Assembly (NCBI RefSeq): GCF_900188175.1
Contig: NZ_FZOQ01000021.1
Span: 32,843-96,842, forward strand
DNA from: Pontibacter ummariensis
Lineage (GTDB): Bacteria > Bacteroidota > Bacteroidia > Cytophagales > Hymenobacteraceae
Length of the DNA stretch: 64,000 nucleotides
Reading direction: 5' to 3'
Both the position numbers and the translations under genes were made by a program. Within the stretch, counting starts at the first letter, position 1, and each line of letters starts with the position of its first letter. Positions 1 to 9,363 of the stretch are shown piece by piece. A model generated the notes under the pieces. The model was not told the origin of the DNA, did no database searches, and worked only from the letters and a program-made list of their open reading frames with translations.

Positions 1-737
1 TCATCCAAGCTGCGGATAAGCCCCTCGCTGCGGATAAAGTAGGCGTTGGGTTTTTTGTCGATGTAGGCCCCGCCCGTGTTCTGGTTGTTGCGCTCCATCG
101 CAGCCAATATGTCACTGATACTCAGGTTATAGCTGCGGAGCCTGGCAGGGTCAATGGCCACTTCATACTGCTTCACAAAGCCCCCAAAGCTGTTAACCTC
201 CGCCACGCCAGGCGTTCCGAGCAGCTGCCGCCTGATGATCCAGTCCTGGATGGTACGCAGCTCCATTGCGTCATACTGCTCCTCATAGCCAGGCTTGGGA
301 TGCACTACGTATTGGTATATTTCGCCCAAGCCTGTGGAGATGGGGGCCATTTCCGGGCTGCCTATGGCATCCGGTATGATGTTTTTGGCCTCCACGAGTC
401 GCTCGCTCACCTGCTGGCGTGCCCAGTAAATGTCCACGTTGTCTTCAAACACAATGGTCACTACCGAGAGCCCGAAGCGGGAGATGGAGCGCACCTCCTC
501 AATATCGGCGATGGTGGACATGGTCTGTTCCACCGGGAAGCTGATGAGACGCTCCACTTCCTGTGCGGCAAGCGAGGGGCTGGTGGTAATGACCTGCACC
601 TGGTTGTTGGTGATGTCGGGTACGGCATCGATGGGCAGCTGCGTGACGGAATAGCCGCCCCATACAACAAGCGCAAGGGTGAAGATACCGATGATCAGCT
701 TGTTGTAGATGGAGAAATGTATAATGCGGTCAAGCAT
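1..737 (-). CDS. CusA/CzcA-family heavy-metal efflux RND permease, N-terminal part (runs off the window)
   Basis: The reverse-strand reading begins MLDRIIHFSIYNKLIIG and continues through PIDAVPDITNNQVQV, the hallmark N-terminal segment of heavy-metal RND pumps of the CusA/CzcA type: one TM helix followed by the first periplasmic porter lobe. About 245 residues are present of roughly 1040-1450; the rest lies left of position 1. The family exports Cu(I)/Ag(I) or Co/Zn/Cd from the periplasm using the proton gradient, with an adaptor and a TolC-like channel. The start is the ATG at 737, directly before the conserved first helix. A DUF6660 protein lies upstream on the same strand, a common neighbour of such pumps in Bacteroidota. 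The metal cannot be read from this portion. Confidence 0.9.
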   Translation of the reverse strand, partial: MLDRIIHFSIYNKLIIGIFTLALVVWGGYSVTQLPIDAVPDITNNQVQVITTSPSLAAQEVERLISFPVEQTMSTIADIEEVRSISRFGLSVVTIVFEDNVDIYWARQQVSERLVEAKNIIPDAIGSPEMAPISTGLGEIYQYVVHPKPGYEEQYDAMELRTIQDWIIRRQLLGTPGVAEVNSFGGFVKQYEVAIDPARLRSYNLSISDILAAMERNNQNTGGAYIDKKPNAYFIRSEGLIRSLD

Positions 738-769
738 AAATTAATTGTTTAGATCAAAATTCTGTTAGG

Positions 770-1087
770 TTATTTTAGATGGGCGGAGAAGAAATGGTAC
801 GCCTTGGCTATGACGGCTAAAACACCCAAGAGGGTAGCAGCAATCAAGAGGGCCATTTTCAGCCGCTTCTGCCACTTAGGTTGCCGGTCCCGCCAATCGT
901 ATTGCCTTTTTCTCTGCCTTGGTTTCTTTCTTTGGTTGGCTTTTCTCTTTCTTATTTTTTTCAATGCCGATAAGCAAAATGTTTTAAAATGCTCCTGTCG
1001 GGTTATTACTTTCTGAATTTGAAGGCATGAATGGGAACAGAAGGGCACGTACAGACCGGTGCCGGTAATGTACGGGTGTGTCCACAA
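770..1087 (-). CDS. Small single-TM protein upstream of the metal pump (start uncertain)
   Basis: This reverse-strand reading has a very basic middle part (many K/R, around WRDRQPKWQKRL) followed by a hydrophobic helix (MALLIAATLLGVLAVIA) and a short tail ending 32 bp before the pump start. I do not recognise a family. The first ~40 residues from the ATG at 1087 look unlike protein, so the true start may be further in, for example a TTG near 964 or the ATG just before the helix. Its place between a DUF6660 gene and a CusA gene suggests a small accessory membrane protein of the metal-efflux operon; that is inference. Confidence 0.35.
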   Translation of the reverse strand: MWTHPYITGTGLYVPFCSHSCLQIQKVITRQEHFKTFCLSALKKIRKRKANQRKKPRQRKRQYDWRDRQPKWQKRLKMALLIAATLLGVLAVIAKAYHFFSAHLK

Positions 1088-1103
1088 GGAAGAGGGGTAC
1101 TGG

Positions 1104-1421
1104 TTAAGCTACCTTTGGCGGTTGCCAGATGGAATAGGAAAGGGAGGAAATAGCAGCTATCTGATAAACGGCCGCTGGAATTATTGCCCTAATGACGAAA
1201 AGGTTTGTTTTCTGAGGAGATTTCTGCAACACAAAACCTGTACAGCAATTACAAATACACAGGGGGGAGCATAAATCCGCAGCCGGGGAATGGTCTTCCG
1301 AATCAGTGTTTGAGTTAATGGTGGTTTGTGCAAGCGCGTCTTCCCCTGGTGCTGCATCAGCACCAGGAACACATGATATCACCATCATGAAAACGCTTAG
1401 AAGAATAGCAAACCATTTCAT
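1104..1421 (-). CDS. DUF6660 family small cysteine-rich protein
   Basis: A protein of about 105 residues beginning MKWFAILLSVFMMVISCVPG. It has an N-terminal hydrophobic signal/anchor, an acidic linker and then the cluster CSPLCICNCC, matching the DUF6660 pattern found beside metal-efflux operons in Bacteroidota. The cysteines suggest metal (Cu, Zn or similar) binding in the envelope, but no function is established that I know of. I chose the ATG at 1421 because the signal peptide starts there; an upstream ATG at 1454 adds an unlikely extension. It is transcribed toward the small TM gene and the CusA gene, so the three may form one operon. Confidence 0.7.
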   Translation of the reverse strand: MKWFAILLSVFMMVISCVPGADAAPGEDALAQTTINSNTDSEDHSPAADLCSPLCICNCCTGFVLQKSPQKTNLFVIRAIIPAAVYQIAAISSLSYSIWQPPKVA

Positions 1422-1916
1422 CCGCTGCAAAACTAATAAAAAATTAAATAGCAAACCATTTCATGCGTGGCAAAACGAATAAAATGGTTTGCATTTGAAT
1501 TGCAAATTTTTAATGGTAAATGGATTAAATCATATTTTGATATGAACGGAAAGGCCTAATTAAGCATTTTCATAACGCTAACTTTTAATAAAGCTGTTTT
1601 TGCAATTGCTAAAATATCATAAATAAAGCAACAGTAGTACTGTTGTTACACCCACTAAGAAGTGTATACTTATTTATAGTATTTTTATAGCATTCCATAT
1701 TTTGTGTGAGTGGTGTGCTCTCCTTACTCTTTGGTTGCTCCTAAGTCTGGTTATGTATTGTGTATGCGTAACAAGGCTTAATTATACATATTGTGTATTT
1801 ATTAAATCGCATTATACGTAAATGATATAAACTATTGAATAATTAGTTAGAATTATATACTTAGGAATTAATTTATCGTAAATTCAAATCAATGTATCTA
1901 GTATTTAATTAAAACT
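1422..1916. other. AT-rich intergenic region between divergent gene groups
   Basis: About 495 bp of strongly AT-rich sequence separates the leftward metal genes from the rightward mobile-element genes, so it should hold promoters for both. Around 1750-1830 there are runs such as TATACATATTGTGTAT and TTATACGTAAATGATATA, loosely like the boxes before radC and ardC near 58.1 and 58.8 kb. No gene, RNA or terminator is recognised. Confidence 0.4.
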
Positions 1917-2549
1917 ATGAACTTCGATATAAAAGACCTTCCTTACGGTCAGTTTGAGCGCTTGGGGATGAACAAGAAAGATGTACTTTCTATGAAGTCT
2001 GAGGATTTGGTCAATCTACTGACTGGCCGGCGAACGAGCCTGAATACCTATACCATAAAAGATACTAACCTGGAGCCTCTTACCGTGGATGCAAAACTGA
2101 GCCTGAAGATGAATCCAGACAACACCCTTTCACTGTTGATTCATCCTATACGGAGGGAGATACAGAACGAGATTGGCGCCAGTAAGCAGGAGTTGGAGAA
2201 ACTGCAAAACGGGGAGCTGCTGGTAAAGCCGTTTAAATCGCTTAATGGGGAGAAAGAGCTGTATGTTTTCCAGCTGGATAAGGAGACCAACGAGATTCTA
2301 AGGGTGAGGGTACGGGATATCCAAGTGCCTAGTGCTATCAGGGATATCGTGTTGAGTACTGATCAGAAAGAGCACCTGCGGCAAGGAGGCACCTTGGAGC
2401 TTTATTCCAAAGCAAAGGATCAGCTGATTACGGCCCGCCTGGATCTGAATGATCCTAAAGGACTGAAGATAGTGGAGGGGCAGGTCTCCCTAAAAGAAAG
2501 CCACACTTTGGCAGTGAAGGAAACCCCTGTTGTGTCTATTAAACGTTAG
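1917..2549 (+). CDS. DUF4099/DUF3945-type mobile-element protein
   Basis: A 210-residue protein. The N-terminal ~45 residues (FDIKDLPYGQFERLGMNKKDVL... NLLTGRRT) match the DUF4099-like start of Bacteroidota mobile-element proteins, and the remainder resembles a DUF3945 module (LEPLTVDAKLSLKMNPDNTL... HPIRREIQNEIG), with a second partial copy toward the C terminus (RQGGTLELYSKAKDQLITARLDL). These proteins are found on conjugative and mobilizable elements and their role is unknown. It ends 8 bp before the Toprim gene and is presumably co-transcribed with it. It is shorter than many relatives, which carry several DUF3945 repeats. Confidence 0.65.
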   Translation: MNFDIKDLPYGQFERLGMNKKDVLSMKSEDLVNLLTGRRTSLNTYTIKDTNLEPLTVDAKLSLKMNPDNTLSLLIHPIRREIQNEIGASKQELEKLQNGELLVKPFKSLNGEKELYVFQLDKETNEILRVRVRDIQVPSAIRDIVLSTDQKEHLRQGGTLELYSKAKDQLITARLDLNDPKGLKIVEGQVSLKESHTLAVKETPVVSIKR

Positions 2550-2556
2550 CTTGCCT

Positions 2557-3651
2557 ATGACCTTTCAGGAATACAGAGAGCAGGTGTCGATTATTCAGGT
2601 CGCCGAGTCGCTAGGCTATGTGTTTGACCCTTTGAAGGGCAGAAAGAGCCCTGAGTTCAAGCACCCTGACGGAGACAGAATCATCATTAACAACCCAGGC
2701 GACAGCTCCCGGCAGATGTACTTCAACCGGGATGGAAGCAACGACAAAGGGTCGGTGATAGATTTTGTGGCCAACCGGCTGCATCGCTTCCAGGGAAGCT
2801 TTCGCAATGAGATCGACGGTATCAATAGGGTGCTATCTAGGTATGCCTATGCCTCTCAACCCAAAGCTCCAATTTACAATGTTACGGAAGCAAAGCCCTT
2901 TGACAAACGCAAGTTTGTCGAATCGGAGACCTCTGTTTTTAAGCTGCATTACCTGATCAAGGAACGAGGTCTCTCTAGCGAGACGGTGCAGCTGTTCCTG
3001 CCTTACATTAGGCTGGTGCGGGACGCAGAGAAGGATAATGCCTATACAAATATCGCTTTCCCACTGCAAAAGCCAACTAGTAGCGAAACGATAGGCTACG
3101 ACCTGCGCAATTATGGCTTTAAGGGTGTGGCAGCGGGCAGCGACCGCAAGCACGGTGTCTGGGTAGCCGACTTTGCGCAGAATCCGGTTCTTACACGCCA
3201 TGTCTACTTTGCTGAGAACCCTATTGATGCCATGAGCTTCTATCAGCTGGAGAAGGATAAGCGAGACTTCAGCAACTCAGTGTTCGTCTCGTTTGGCGGG
3301 GGAATGTCGAGAATGCAGGTGGAGCTTTCCCTGCAGGCGTGGCCGAATGCTCAAAAGCATACCATTTTCGATAACGATTACCAGGGAAAGATCTATGATA
3401 TCTATCTGGCCACGGCGATAGCAGGTAAGCCCTACGCCTTTACAAAGAATGCCGATAGTATCACCTTCAGCTTGGATGAAAAGAAATTTGATATTCCTGT
3501 AGACAAGCTGAGCCTTTTTGCCTTTGAGAAGAACTCCGGTATTCGTTCCGGACTTCAGGTGCATAAGCCCCTTGGCCATAAAGACTATAACGACATTATA
3601 CATCCCAAAAATGACCAGGAGAACCGTATCCCTATGAAAGTGAAGTTATGA
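2557..3651 (+). CDS. DUF3991/Toprim-domain primase-like protein
   Basis: A 364-residue protein. The N-terminal ~100 residues (VAESLGYVFDPLKGRKSPEFKHPDGDRI... GSVIDFVANRL) resemble the small-primase/DUF3991 region of mobile elements. The C-terminal half carries a Toprim-like core with acidic residues in VYFAENPIDAMSFYQLEK and TIFDNDYQGKIYD. It probably synthesises primers for plasmid or element DNA after transfer, as proposed for this family. The start is the ATG at 2557 rather than an upstream in-frame ATG, because the conserved N terminus begins there and it leaves 7 bp after the previous stop. No CHC2 zinc finger is seen. Confidence 0.75.
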   Translation: MTFQEYREQVSIIQVAESLGYVFDPLKGRKSPEFKHPDGDRIIINNPGDSSRQMYFNRDGSNDKGSVIDFVANRLHRFQGSFRNEIDGINRVLSRYAYASQPKAPIYNVTEAKPFDKRKFVESETSVFKLHYLIKERGLSSETVQLFLPYIRLVRDAEKDNAYTNIAFPLQKPTSSETIGYDLRNYGFKGVAAGSDRKHGVWVADFAQNPVLTRHVYFAENPIDAMSFYQLEKDKRDFSNSVFVSFGGGMSRMQVELSLQAWPNAQKHTIFDNDYQGKIYDIYLATAIAGKPYAFTKNADSITFSLDEKKFDIPVDKLSLFAFEKNSGIRSGLQVHKPLGHKDYNDIIHPKNDQENRIPMKVKL

Positions 3652-3786
3652 GCTGGGATCTAGTATAGCAGTCAAAGACTGTAGGAGATGAAATGCAGTT
3701 TCTGTGTTTCACATGGCTGTTACGGTTAATTAAGTCTCTGTAGAAAATATTTTTCACCTAACTATAAACCATTTAATTTTTAGGCT

Positions 3787-4227
3787 ATGAAAAAGCTATC
3801 TCTCTTCTCCCTTCTGTTATGTACAGTTCTATTTTTTGCTGGTTGTGATGACGAAAGCGAGGGCCATGTCCTGCCTGATACTGCTACTTATCGGGTTGAT
3901 TACAGTCAGTCTGGGGATTATGAGAAGTTCATTAAGATTATCACCATTGGAGGTGGCGATTTCAAAGTGAGGGGTACTGGTGAAGCCATGCCGCCCGTGT
4001 TATTTGATGGGAACCTTTCGGAGACGTCGTATTCTTTTGAAGCAGATAATGTAAGGGAGCTTACCATTCATGCTGCCAATGAATTTAGTGCCGTAGAGGA
4101 AGGTCCTGCTTCCATGCAGATGCGCTTTGTTATCTATAAGAACGGCAAGCAGATTGATGAGAAGACCTTCAATTACAATGAGGCTTCAGGGGAGAAGAAC
4201 GAATACTTGAATTATAAGGCTAAATAG
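3787..4227 (+). CDS. Putative lipoprotein, unknown function
   Basis: A 146-residue protein with a clear type II signal: K-K, a hydrophobic core, then the lipobox FFAGC with C20 as the likely lipidated cysteine, followed by DDESEG. The mature part is beta-rich and acidic (YRVDYSQSGDYEKFIKIITIGGGDFKVRG...) and reads like a small beta-sandwich. I do not recognise a family. It is preceded by 135 bp of AT-rich DNA and appears monocistronic. Confidence 0.7.
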   Translation: MKKLSLFSLLLCTVLFFAGCDDESEGHVLPDTATYRVDYSQSGDYEKFIKIITIGGGDFKVRGTGEAMPPVLFDGNLSETSYSFEADNVRELTIHAANEFSAVEEGPASMQMRFVIYKNGKQIDEKTFNYNEASGEKNEYLNYKAK

Positions 4228-4501
4228 TAGACACTTTTCATCCTGTTCATGCTGCGCCATCTGGTAAAAGAGATTGCCAAAACAGTATAGACTTAATTAT
4301 TTCTTCTACACAAAGCGTGTTGTAAGTATGTCATGAAGGCTTTGCTCTTAACTGGCACATATAAAGAGTAATATTTATATAATAGCTGTTATAAGGGAAA
4401 GGCCGTTTGCAGGCTCCTGGAGGGGTGCCGCTGTTGGCACTTTTAAGGGCAAGAAAAGACTGTAGGAAAAGGTCCTGCTAGTGGTGAGCTATTCTTGCAC
4501 G

Positions 4502-4996
4502 TCAGTCTGCTCTGCAGCAAGCGTTCCCCCAAGCTCTCTCTCTTAGGGACTCTCTTACCTTGTGAAGCAGCTCTGCCAATTCTTTAGCTTCTTCCTCAGT
4601 AAGGCTCTCTATCATGGCATCCACTTGGTGCAAATCCTTATCAATAGCTCCCAAAGCTTTCTGTCCCTTATCTGATATCAGGATATTGACCAAGCGCTTA
4701 TCTCCTATGTTTGTAGTGACCTCCACCAGCCCCTTTCCTTGCAAACGGCTTACCAGCCGCGAGGCATCGGACATCCTGTCCAACATCTTCTCGCGCAGGA
4801 AGGAAGTGGACACGGGCCGGGGGTACTGGTCGCGCAGGATGCGCAGGGCGTTATACTGCTGCCCCGTCAGGCCATACTTTTGAAAGAATCTGTTGTAGCT
4901 GTTCGAAAGAAAGCCATACGTATACAGAATACTCATGCTGGCTTTCTGCCATTCATTCCGAAATGATTTGACGCCTAATTGGTTCTCTAAGTTCAT
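4502..4996 (-). CDS. MarR-family transcriptional regulator
   Basis: A 164-residue protein with the MarR layout: N-terminal dimerisation helices, a winged helix-turn-helix (LTGQQYNALRILRDQYPRPVSTSFLREKMLDRMSDASRLVSRLQGKGLVE), a beta-wing containing GDKRLVNILISDKGQKAL, and C-terminal helices rich in E/A/L. These regulators usually repress a nearby gene and release DNA on binding a small ligand or after oxidation. The nearest downstream genes on its strand belong to other groups, so the target is not evident. The C-terminal tail carries a CC pair. Confidence 0.85.
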   Translation of the reverse strand: MNLENQLGVKSFRNEWQKASMSILYTYGFLSNSYNRFFQKYGLTGQQYNALRILRDQYPRPVSTSFLREKMLDRMSDASRLVSRLQGKGLVEVTTNIGDKRLVNILISDKGQKALGAIDKDLHQVDAMIESLTEEEAKELAELLHKVRESLRERAWGNACCRAD

Positions 4997-5480
4997 AAGT
5001 GCAGTCAGGTGAGTTTACCAAGTATAGTAAAAAATAATGATACTTCCACGCTTTACAAGCCTGCTCAAAATAGTAGGTGTTGCTTTGACTCAGTAGCCTG
5101 CTGAACTAAGTGTTCCAGCAGTTGGTAAATCCTTTCGCTTGCATCCCCAGGTATCACGGGCCTTTTGACTTCATCCCCTTTCCTATTTATCATCCTATGT
5201 TTGGATACAGTACCGGACCTACTATTTTTCCCTTTTGTTGATTGGGGTGAGAAGCTATCGAAACAGAGAAAATAGGTATCTATATACTTGAAGACAAGAA
5301 AACTGGGTAAGGAATAAGATTCCTATTTATCAAGGGCTCATAAATCCGTGCCTTATGACAATTCCCTTACCCGGCTTCTTAACCTTGGACAGTTCATTAG
5401 GCCCGGAGCCTGCATCAGGATGCCTGATTGCTAGAGAACCTATCTTTTGTCGCAAGTTCAACCAATATAAGCATAGTGTG
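4997..5480. other. Intergenic region, no gene recognised
   Basis: About 480 bp upstream of the MarR gene and ahead of the IS110 remnant. It must contain the MarR promoter on the minus strand. I see no intact coding frame with family character, no RNA gene and no strong hairpin. Part of it may be the left flank of the decayed insertion sequence. Confidence 0.3.
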
Positions 5481-5945
5481 ATTGAGCAAACTTACATTGG
5501 TATCAACATGTCCAAAGACAGCTTTATGGTCGCCACAAGACAAGAAAACAAAATTGCCACTTTCCTGCACAGCAACGACAGGAAGGGGTATTCGAAAGTT
5601 CATCCAGAGTCTGCCTGACTAAATTTGGTGCATCATGGAGGCCACCAGGGTTTACAGCCTGCAACTGGCCATCGCTCTCTATGAAAAAGGAATCAAGGTG
5701 TCGGTGGTGAACCCCTTGCAGATCAAGCGCTTTGCCCAAACCAAGCTCAAGCGGACGAAAACAGACAAGGTGGATGCGGCGCTGATCGCAAGCAGCAGCA
5801 GTAGCAGCAGCAGCGCATGTCCCTGAAGATGCTGGTCAAGGGCCTGAATCAGTTGCACGCCCTGTCTCAATTGGAGGAAGCGGACAAAGCTGCTCTAAAG
5901 GCTTGTAAAACGGTCTTGACAAGCATATAAAATCAAGTTGAAGAG
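5481..5945 (+). pseudogene. IS110-family transposase remnant (frameshifted, internally deleted)
   Basis: The segment starts with TYIGINMSKDSF, the N-terminal DEDD-type motif of IS110/IS1111 transposases (usually GIDVSKD; here GINMSKD, so the first catalytic D is lost). The frame then shifts near 5590, meets a TAA, and resumes with MEATRVYSLQLAIALYEKGI, KVSVVNPLQIKRFAQTKLKR and TKTDKVDAALIA, which are unmistakable IS110 blocks. At about 5790 an AGC-rich microsatellite replaces the next part of the protein, and a fragment in another frame (SLKMLVKGLNQLHALSQLEE) follows before a stop. No C-terminal serine motif domain remains. It cannot transpose. Confidence 0.8.
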
Positions 5946-6649
5946 TTGAGTGCCTGATGAAGCAAACGGCTGAGAAGCCCGCCAGGAGGAAAAAAGAGTG
6001 TCTAAGGGATTCGGTACAAACGTAGGATGAACGGGGCTTGCCGCGTCTTTAGACAGCTTCCTTGATCTCTAAAAGAGAGGCTGCTGCATCTAGGGTCAAG
6101 TTTTTGGGTTTCCCAACATAAGCACTAGTTAGTCCCTTTTTACTCTCCAAAGCAGACTTATTTCTTTCAAAAGTCAACTTTCTTTCCTTTTCGGACAGGT
6201 CAGCAAGCAGGCAAAGAGTGAAGCTATCGGCCACATGCCTTAGAATTAACTGTGAATTCCAAGAAGGAAGAAATAAAAACACCGGCCACTAACACCGCCA
6301 GCTTCTCTACTCATAAGCTGCTAATAGCAGCTGTTGTGCTGTTTTTGCCAGCAGGGTAAAAACGCACAACAGCTTAAGCATATTTACTCCTAAAAAAAGG
6401 CCGCCAGACACGCTTGAAGGAATTGGCTGAAGAAGAACTGCGTTTATCCTGCGCGAATCACCGCACCTGCTCGTAAAAAGCCTGCAGCAGCTGGCCGAAT
6501 GTCAGGGGGCAGAAAACTAAAAGTCTGTCGGAAGAGGTTTAATTTTATGTGCAAATGTTGGATGAACTAGCTTGAAGCCTTCCAATAACAAAAGCTGGTC
6601 AAAAGAGTACTCTTCTAAAACGCACTAGTATTTTATTTTAAGTCTTCAT
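5946..6649. other. Degraded intergenic region downstream of the IS110 remnant
   Basis: About 700 bp with no supportable gene. A reverse-strand reading of 77 codons at 6049-6282 (ending NLTLDAAASLLEIKEAV) and short plus-strand fragments near 6430-6520 look like shards of transposase-type genes, but none can be assigned. The final ~60 bp should hold the promoter of the SDR gene. Confidence 0.3.
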
Positions 6650-7471
6650 ATGAATTCAGAAAGAAAAGACAAAACCATTGTCCTTACCGGCGGCAGCTCT
6701 GGAATTGGGGCCGCGGCCGCAAGGATCCTTACTGAAACAGGGGCATGGTTTGTCATTCCAGGACGCTCCGGGGAAACCAAAAAACTGGCAGCTGAGCTGG
6801 ATTGCGACTATTACCTGGTTGATTATTCCAGCTTTTCATTAGTAAAGAAGTTCGCACAGGACCTGCTGGAAAAGTACCCGCAGATAGATGTACTGGTAAA
6901 CAACGTGGGGGGAGTAATTGCTGACAGGCACCTTACAGAAGATGGACATGAAATGACATTACAGGTCAATCACCTCTCGGGTTTCCTGTTAACAAACCTA
7001 CTGAAGGAGAGACTGGAAGAGTCCAAAGCCACTGTGATTAATACCTCGAGCTTAGCCAACGTCATGGGTAAGATTGACTTTAATGACCTGGAGAACGAGA
7101 AAAGCTACAGTGCTATGAAGGTTTACGGAACTGCCAAATTAATGAATATCCTTCATGCCATGGAGATCAACAGGCGTTTTAAAGGCGTAAGCGCAGCCTC
7201 TTTCCATCCAGGTGCAGTTAGCTCCGGGTTTGCACGTGAGGGCAGTAGCCTGGTTAAATGGTTTTACGAAACGCCCCTAAAAAACCTGTTTCTGATCTCT
7301 CCTGAAAAGGGGGCTGATACCTTGTCTGGCTTATTTCCGGTGAAGCAGGAAAAGACTGGCAGCCTGGTGAGTATTACCAAAAAAAAGCCTGGCCGAATAA
7401 GCCGCCATGCCAATGCCACCAATGCCGAAAAGCTATGGGAGGCATCTGAAAAGCTCATCGGAGAAGTATAA
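6650..7471 (+). CDS. SDR-family NAD(P)-dependent oxidoreductase
   Basis: A 273-residue classical short-chain dehydrogenase/reductase. The cofactor motif TGGSSGIG is at 13-20, the NNVGG stabilising motif at 84-88, the active-site serine is in NTSS (about 133), and the catalytic pair is Y159-x3-K163. The sequence resembles the retinol-dehydrogenase-like branch of the superfamily; the substrate cannot be read. The C-terminal ~80 residues form a variable substrate lid. It converges on the metallo-hydrolase gene, with only 3 bp between the stops. Confidence 0.85.
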   Translation: MNSERKDKTIVLTGGSSGIGAAAARILTETGAWFVIPGRSGETKKLAAELDCDYYLVDYSSFSLVKKFAQDLLEKYPQIDVLVNNVGGVIADRHLTEDGHEMTLQVNHLSGFLLTNLLKERLEESKATVINTSSLANVMGKIDFNDLENEKSYSAMKVYGTAKLMNILHAMEINRRFKGVSAASFHPGAVSSGFAREGSSLVKWFYETPLKNLFLISPEKGADTLSGLFPVKQEKTGSLVSITKKKPGRISRHANATNAEKLWEASEKLIGEV

Positions 7472-7474
7472 TAG

Positions 7475-8593
7475 TTACTTAACCCCTTCCCACCAAACCT
7501 TGGGGTGCTCCAGGGTATCACTTAGGTTTACTTTTTCGCCTATCATGGGGTGTAATACAGGCATATTCTTTTTTCGGGCCTCCTCGGTCAACCTTTTTAT
7601 AGGCTCATTCCAGGCGTGGTTAGAGAGGGAAAATTTACCCCAGTGGGCCGGGAAAAGTTGCTTTGCATGCAAATCCTTCGCCGCCTGTACTACCTCCTCG
7701 GGCATCATGTGGATGTATTTCCAGCTTTTATCATACTGCCCGTTTTCCAGGATTACCAGGTCAAAAGGACCAAACCGCTCACCTATAGTTTTAAAGTGGG
7801 AGTCGTAGCCGGAATCACCACCCATGTATATCCTTTTCGTGGGAGTGGTTAATACATAAGACATCCACAGGGAAACATTTCTTTTAAAACCCCTGCCTGA
7901 GAAATGCCGTGCAGGAGCGGTATTTACCCTAAAGTCCTTTTCTAACAAGATCTCTTCGTTCCAGTCTTTTTCTATTATTTTGTCGGCATTATAACCCCAG
8001 CGTTCCAGGTGAGCCCCCACTCCCAAGCCTGTTATTACTTTTTTTACCTTAGGTTCAAGAGCCTCTACGGTTTCATAATCAAGGTGGTCCCAATGGTCGT
8101 GGGTAATGAAAAGGTAATCAATATCAGGTAAGTCCGCAGGCATATACCTGTCACTCCCTTTAAAGCTCCTCGTGGTGAATTTTACCGGAGATGCACTACC
8201 GCTCAACACAGGGTCTACAAGAAATTTCTTTCCGGCCAGCTGCATGAAATAAGAAGAATGTCCAAACCAGACAATTATATCTTCCTCAGGATTCAGGTTC
8301 AGGAGATCAATCTTTTTACCGGGCAAGCTATCAGAAGGTGTTCTGCTGGCCTTGTCTCCAAGCAGAAATTCTTTCATCATGGTAAAATAACTGGCTCCTT
8401 CCGTGAGCATGGGCGTAGGATTTAAATTCTGAAACTGCCCATTTTTGTAATTTGGAGAATTTTTTACCCTTTCCAGCCTGGGTCCTGTAGGAATACTGCC
8501 AAACTGCGGCTGCTGCATAAAGAGGTACACTGCCAGCACAAGCACCAGAATAACAGCTAAAATAACAACCAACACACTCATAAGCTTGCGCAT
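7475..8593 (-). CDS. MBL-fold metallo-hydrolase, membrane-anchored (NAPE-PLD/UlaG-like)
   Basis: A 372-residue protein with an N-terminal TM helix (residues ~5-26) and a metallo-beta-lactamase fold. GHSS is at 111-114, the metal motif THDHWDH at 164-170, and further metal ligands lie in ARHFSG, GGDSGYD and PAHWGKF. This pattern fits the family that includes N-acyl-phosphatidylethanolamine phospholipase D and the L-ascorbate-6-phosphate lactonase UlaG. It probably faces the periplasm as an anchored phosphodiesterase or lactonase; the substrate is not evident. Confidence 0.85.
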   Translation of the reverse strand: MRKLMSVLVVILAVILVLVLAVYLFMQQPQFGSIPTGPRLERVKNSPNYKNGQFQNLNPTPMLTEGASYFTMMKEFLLGDKASRTPSDSLPGKKIDLLNLNPEEDIIVWFGHSSYFMQLAGKKFLVDPVLSGSASPVKFTTRSFKGSDRYMPADLPDIDYLFITHDHWDHLDYETVEALEPKVKKVITGLGVGAHLERWGYNADKIIEKDWNEEILLEKDFRVNTAPARHFSGRGFKRNVSLWMSYVLTTPTKRIYMGGDSGYDSHFKTIGERFGPFDLVILENGQYDKSWKYIHMMPEEVVQAAKDLHAKQLFPAHWGKFSLSNHAWNEPIKRLTEEARKKNMPVLHPMIGEKVNLSDTLEHPKVWWEGVK

Positions 8594-9328
8594 CTTTATC
8601 TAAATAATCAACTTTTTTTAAATGTCGGACAGGCTTTTTCATACCAGCGATCTCCAGGACATCCCCTTTATACGCCCGGTTAATAGCATTGAGCATTGCC
8701 TGCCCTAACTCCAGTAAAGTGTAAATGCTTTTTTGCGCCAGTTTCCGTAATATTGGGATCATCCACATTGTGTATCTGTAATATTTAATGTTCTTCTTTT
8801 CAAGCGTAGGTGTTCCAGAAGTCTGGGCCGGATCTTAAACTTTTAAAAGAAGGCCTCATAAGGTCGTTTTCGGATTTCCCTTTTACCCTTCCCTTTTCTG
8901 CGCTATCCGTGCCTGCTCCGGACACAAAGCAAAACGTCATGTTGGTATTTAACCTGACCGGGTAGAAGCAGAATCGGTGGAGGAGGTAGGTAAGCCGGAG
9001 AAACACCTGGGGTTTAACGTTGTCACCAAACCTTTTGTTTTATCCCACTTAATGCTTACTTGCCTGCACAAAGTCTACAGCTTTATAGAACATTTTCTTT
9101 GGCGGTACTGAAAGTAGCAGGTAGTCTATTATCCTTGCAGCTACCGAAGCTATACTTTCTTTTTCGAAAAAGACCCGTAACGCTCGCCCCGTTCCTTATG
9201 TCGACTTCCTTCTGTTTGACATCCTCCCATTTTTATGACTGGCCTAAAGTGGAGAATTACAGCTTCTGACACCGGTTTAATTTTTAGAGCGTTATTTGAA
9301 ATTTTCCGTAATACCATCTATTTCAAAA
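8594..9328. other. Long intergenic region, no convincing gene
   Basis: About 735 bp. A reverse-strand frame from 8768 (beginning MWMIPILRKLAQKSIYTLLE) runs into the metallo-hydrolase gene in another frame; its first ~60 residues look protein-like, but no family is recognised and it may be a decayed gene. The rest holds no supportable frame, RNA or strong terminator. Confidence 0.3.
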
Positions 9329-9359
9329 TTGTTTTTATTAGACATAAAGGATAATTTTG
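9329..9359 (+). promoter_or_regulatory. Bacteroidota-type promoter for the TetR gene, suggesting a near-leaderless start
   Basis: TAATTTTG at 9352-9359 fits the -7 consensus TAnnTTTG, and a TTG at about 9329-9331 stands ~20 bp upstream as a -33 element. Transcription would begin within a few bases of the ATG at 9364, so either the mRNA is nearly leaderless or a slightly internal start is used. Confidence 0.5.
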
Positions 9360-9363
9360 TCGA

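Noticed and set aside
300..752. 150-codon plus-strand frame
   Set aside because: It lies opposite the CusA/CzcA reading, which has clear family motifs.
6049..6282. 77-codon reverse-strand frame next to the IS110 remnant
   Set aside because: No recognisable domain or motif, and the surrounding DNA is degraded.
8594..8768. Reverse-strand frame beginning MWMIPILRKLAQKSIYTLLE
   Set aside because: It runs into the metallo-hydrolase gene in a different frame and no family is recognised; noted as a possible decayed fragment only.
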